From an uncultured Desulfobacter sp. (lineage in GTDB: Bacteria; Desulfobacterota; Desulfobacteria; Desulfobacterales; Desulfobacteraceae), in contig NZ_OY762229.1 of assembly GCF_963665355.1 (NCBI RefSeq), positions 1,550,001 to 1,614,000 on the forward strand: DNA of 64,000 nucleotides, given 5' to 3'. The position numbers were made by a program, and so were the translations under genes. A model generated the notes under the pieces. The model did not search any database, was not told the origin of the DNA, and saw only the letters and a list, made by a program, of their open reading frames with translations. How positions within the stretch are numbered: position 1 is the first letter of the stretch; the number at the start of each line of letters is the position of its first letter. Shown in pieces: positions 63,265 through 64,000 of this stretch.

Positions 63265-63618
63265 TTAATCACTGTTTTTAGTATTATACAAAACTAACGT
63301 TTTCAGATGGGTATATGTATCTACGTCCATTGACTCAAAGGCTACACCGAAGCCTGCATCCGTGTGTCTGACGATTCGCCCCTGGATGTCCAGTTTGAGA
63401 TCTTCGATTCCGCCGGCCAGGTAAACACTCACCCGGCATGTCGTATCCAGGATTGGCCGCTTGTCTGTCTTAACAAATACGCCTCGCTGGCTCAAATCCT
63501 TTGAATTGGCTGAAAGCTGGGTCTCTTGTCCGGACTCTTCAAGCATATGAATTTCGATTTTAGTTATAAAATCTACCCTGGAATATTTTCGTCTGTCGTC
63601 TTTGTCTGAAATGCCCAA
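63265..63618 (-). CDS. PilZ-domain c-di-GMP-binding protein
   Basis: A 117-residue single-domain PilZ protein. The binding motifs RRKYSR (RxxxR type) and SKDLSQRGVFVK (DxSxxG) are present. It probably binds c-di-GMP and tunes motility, which fits its place between an HD-GYP phosphodiesterase-like gene and cheX. The start is a TTG at 63618, with GGAG ten bases upstream. Confidence 0.88.
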   Translation of the reverse strand: MGISDKDDRRKYSRVDFITKIEIHMLEESGQETQLSANSKDLSQRGVFVKTDKRPILDTTCRVSVYLAGGIEDLKLDIQGRIVRHTDAGFGVAFESMDVDTYTHLKTLVLYNTKNSD

Positions 63619-63709
63619 TGCAATGTCACTCCATGCTAAAGATCTAAACTGCTGTGTTTAATAATTCCCTGAAAAGAGATTAGCATAATTCATTTTCAGG
63701 CTCAAGCCA

Positions 63710-64000
63710 TTAAAAATCATCCGGCAGGTCATGATCTGCCACCCGCAGGAAAATATTTACCACATCGGGGTCAAACTGAGTCCCTGAATTTTTAATTATG
63801 ATGTCAAGAACAACTTTTTTATCCATTTTTTTCCGGTAGGCCCTGTCCGATGCCATGGCGTCATAACTGTCGGCAACGGATAGAATCCTTGCAAGCTTAG
63901 GGATCTGTTCTCCTTTAAGACCGTCGGGATATCCCGTACCGTCGAATCGTTCGTGATGATGCCGGATAATCTGCGCTTCCCTGCCCCACAGACCCAGTTT
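63710..64000 (-). CDS. HD-GYP domain protein (partial, C-terminal part)
   Basis: The gene runs off the window edge; about 96 C-terminal residues are visible. They include HHERFDGTGYPDGLKGEQIP, the hallmark of HD-GYP c-di-GMP phosphodiesterases, and ARILSVADSYDAMASDRAYR. It ends DHDLPDDF followed by TAA at 63712-63710. It would lower c-di-GMP, opposite in effect to the PilZ receptor's ligand supply. The N-terminal sensor or receiver part is outside the window. Confidence 0.9.
   Translation of the reverse strand, partial: KLGLWGREAQIIRHHHERFDGTGYPDGLKGEQIPKLARILSVADSYDAMASDRAYRKKMDKKVVLDIIIKNSGTQFDPDVVNIFLRVADHDLPDDF

Noticed and set aside
1..64000. Search for tRNA, rRNA, CRISPR arrays, insertion sequences and prophage genes
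   Set aside because: No GGTTCGAATC-type T-loops, regular spaced repeats, transposase or integrase motifs were found by eye; short RNA genes could have been missed.

Overview
The window reads as chromosomal DNA of an anaerobic, flagellated Gram-negative member of the Desulfobacterota, most likely a Desulfobacteraceae relative such as Desulfobacter or Desulfobacula. The support is indirect: polyferredoxin-rich redox proteins, sigma-54-driven flagellar genes with HD-GYP, PilZ and CheX neighbours, many large sensor kinases, lipoproteins, a TonB-dependent receptor, and a decayed gene of the nitrogenase-associated ArsC-like family. The genus is an inference. No rRNA, tRNA, CRISPR array, insertion sequence or prophage was seen.

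Region by region. 1-2.8 kb: a two-component pair (CHASE4 histidine kinase and NarL-type regulator). 3-6.9 kb: a divergent operon of a DUF362 Tat protein, a membrane polyferredoxin that fuses NapH-like and NapG-like parts, and an Fe-S aldo/keto reductase, behind a perfect palindrome. 6.9-11.7 kb: an accessory stretch with an EF-hand-type protein, a small beta-rich protein, a broken nitrogenase-associated gene, cobM, and an AAA ATPase paired with a PD-(D/E)XK-like gene that an 8-bp tandem duplication has frameshifted. 12-16 kb: a hybrid kinase and its sigma-54 response regulator. 16.1-22.8 kb: a sigma-70-type promoter, a long structured leader with an intrinsic terminator, then a NikL-like protein, a TonB receptor and a DUF4198 protein (probably metal uptake), followed by two membrane-polysaccharide genes.

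23-31.5 kb: an orphan 490-residue protein, a DksA-type factor with a clear promoter, a PHP phosphoesterase-RNase III fusion, an Elp3-like radical SAM enzyme, a second hybrid kinase and a trypsin-like protease. 31.7-34 kb: typA and a glycine-zipper lipoprotein. 34.2-40.9 kb: a six-gene envelope cluster (anchored helical protein, TelA, acidic protein, lipoprotein, DUF350 protein, membrane spermidine-synthase-like enzyme). 41-49.5 kb: an orphan coiled-coil protein, an OmpA-type lipoprotein, queD-queE-queC, a homocysteine methyltransferase, yebC, rlmE and radA.

49.5-64 kb: a motility block all on the minus strand. flgB-flgC-fliE-fliF-fliG-fliH-fliI-fliJ-motE lies behind a sigma-54 promoter. Upstream are a FlbD-like activator, an AMIN/TPR protein with a near-perfect sigma-54 promoter, a receiver-less sigma-54 activator preceded by cheY, then cheX, a PilZ protein and a partial HD-GYP protein. 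The layout suggests a hierarchy in which the two activators drive the flagellar basal-body genes, tied to chemotaxis and c-di-GMP signalling.

The most interesting items are the PHP-RNase III fusion, the ATPase/nuclease-like pair with its fresh frameshift, the TelA/DUF350/SpeE-like cluster, and the structured leader in front of the metal-uptake genes.
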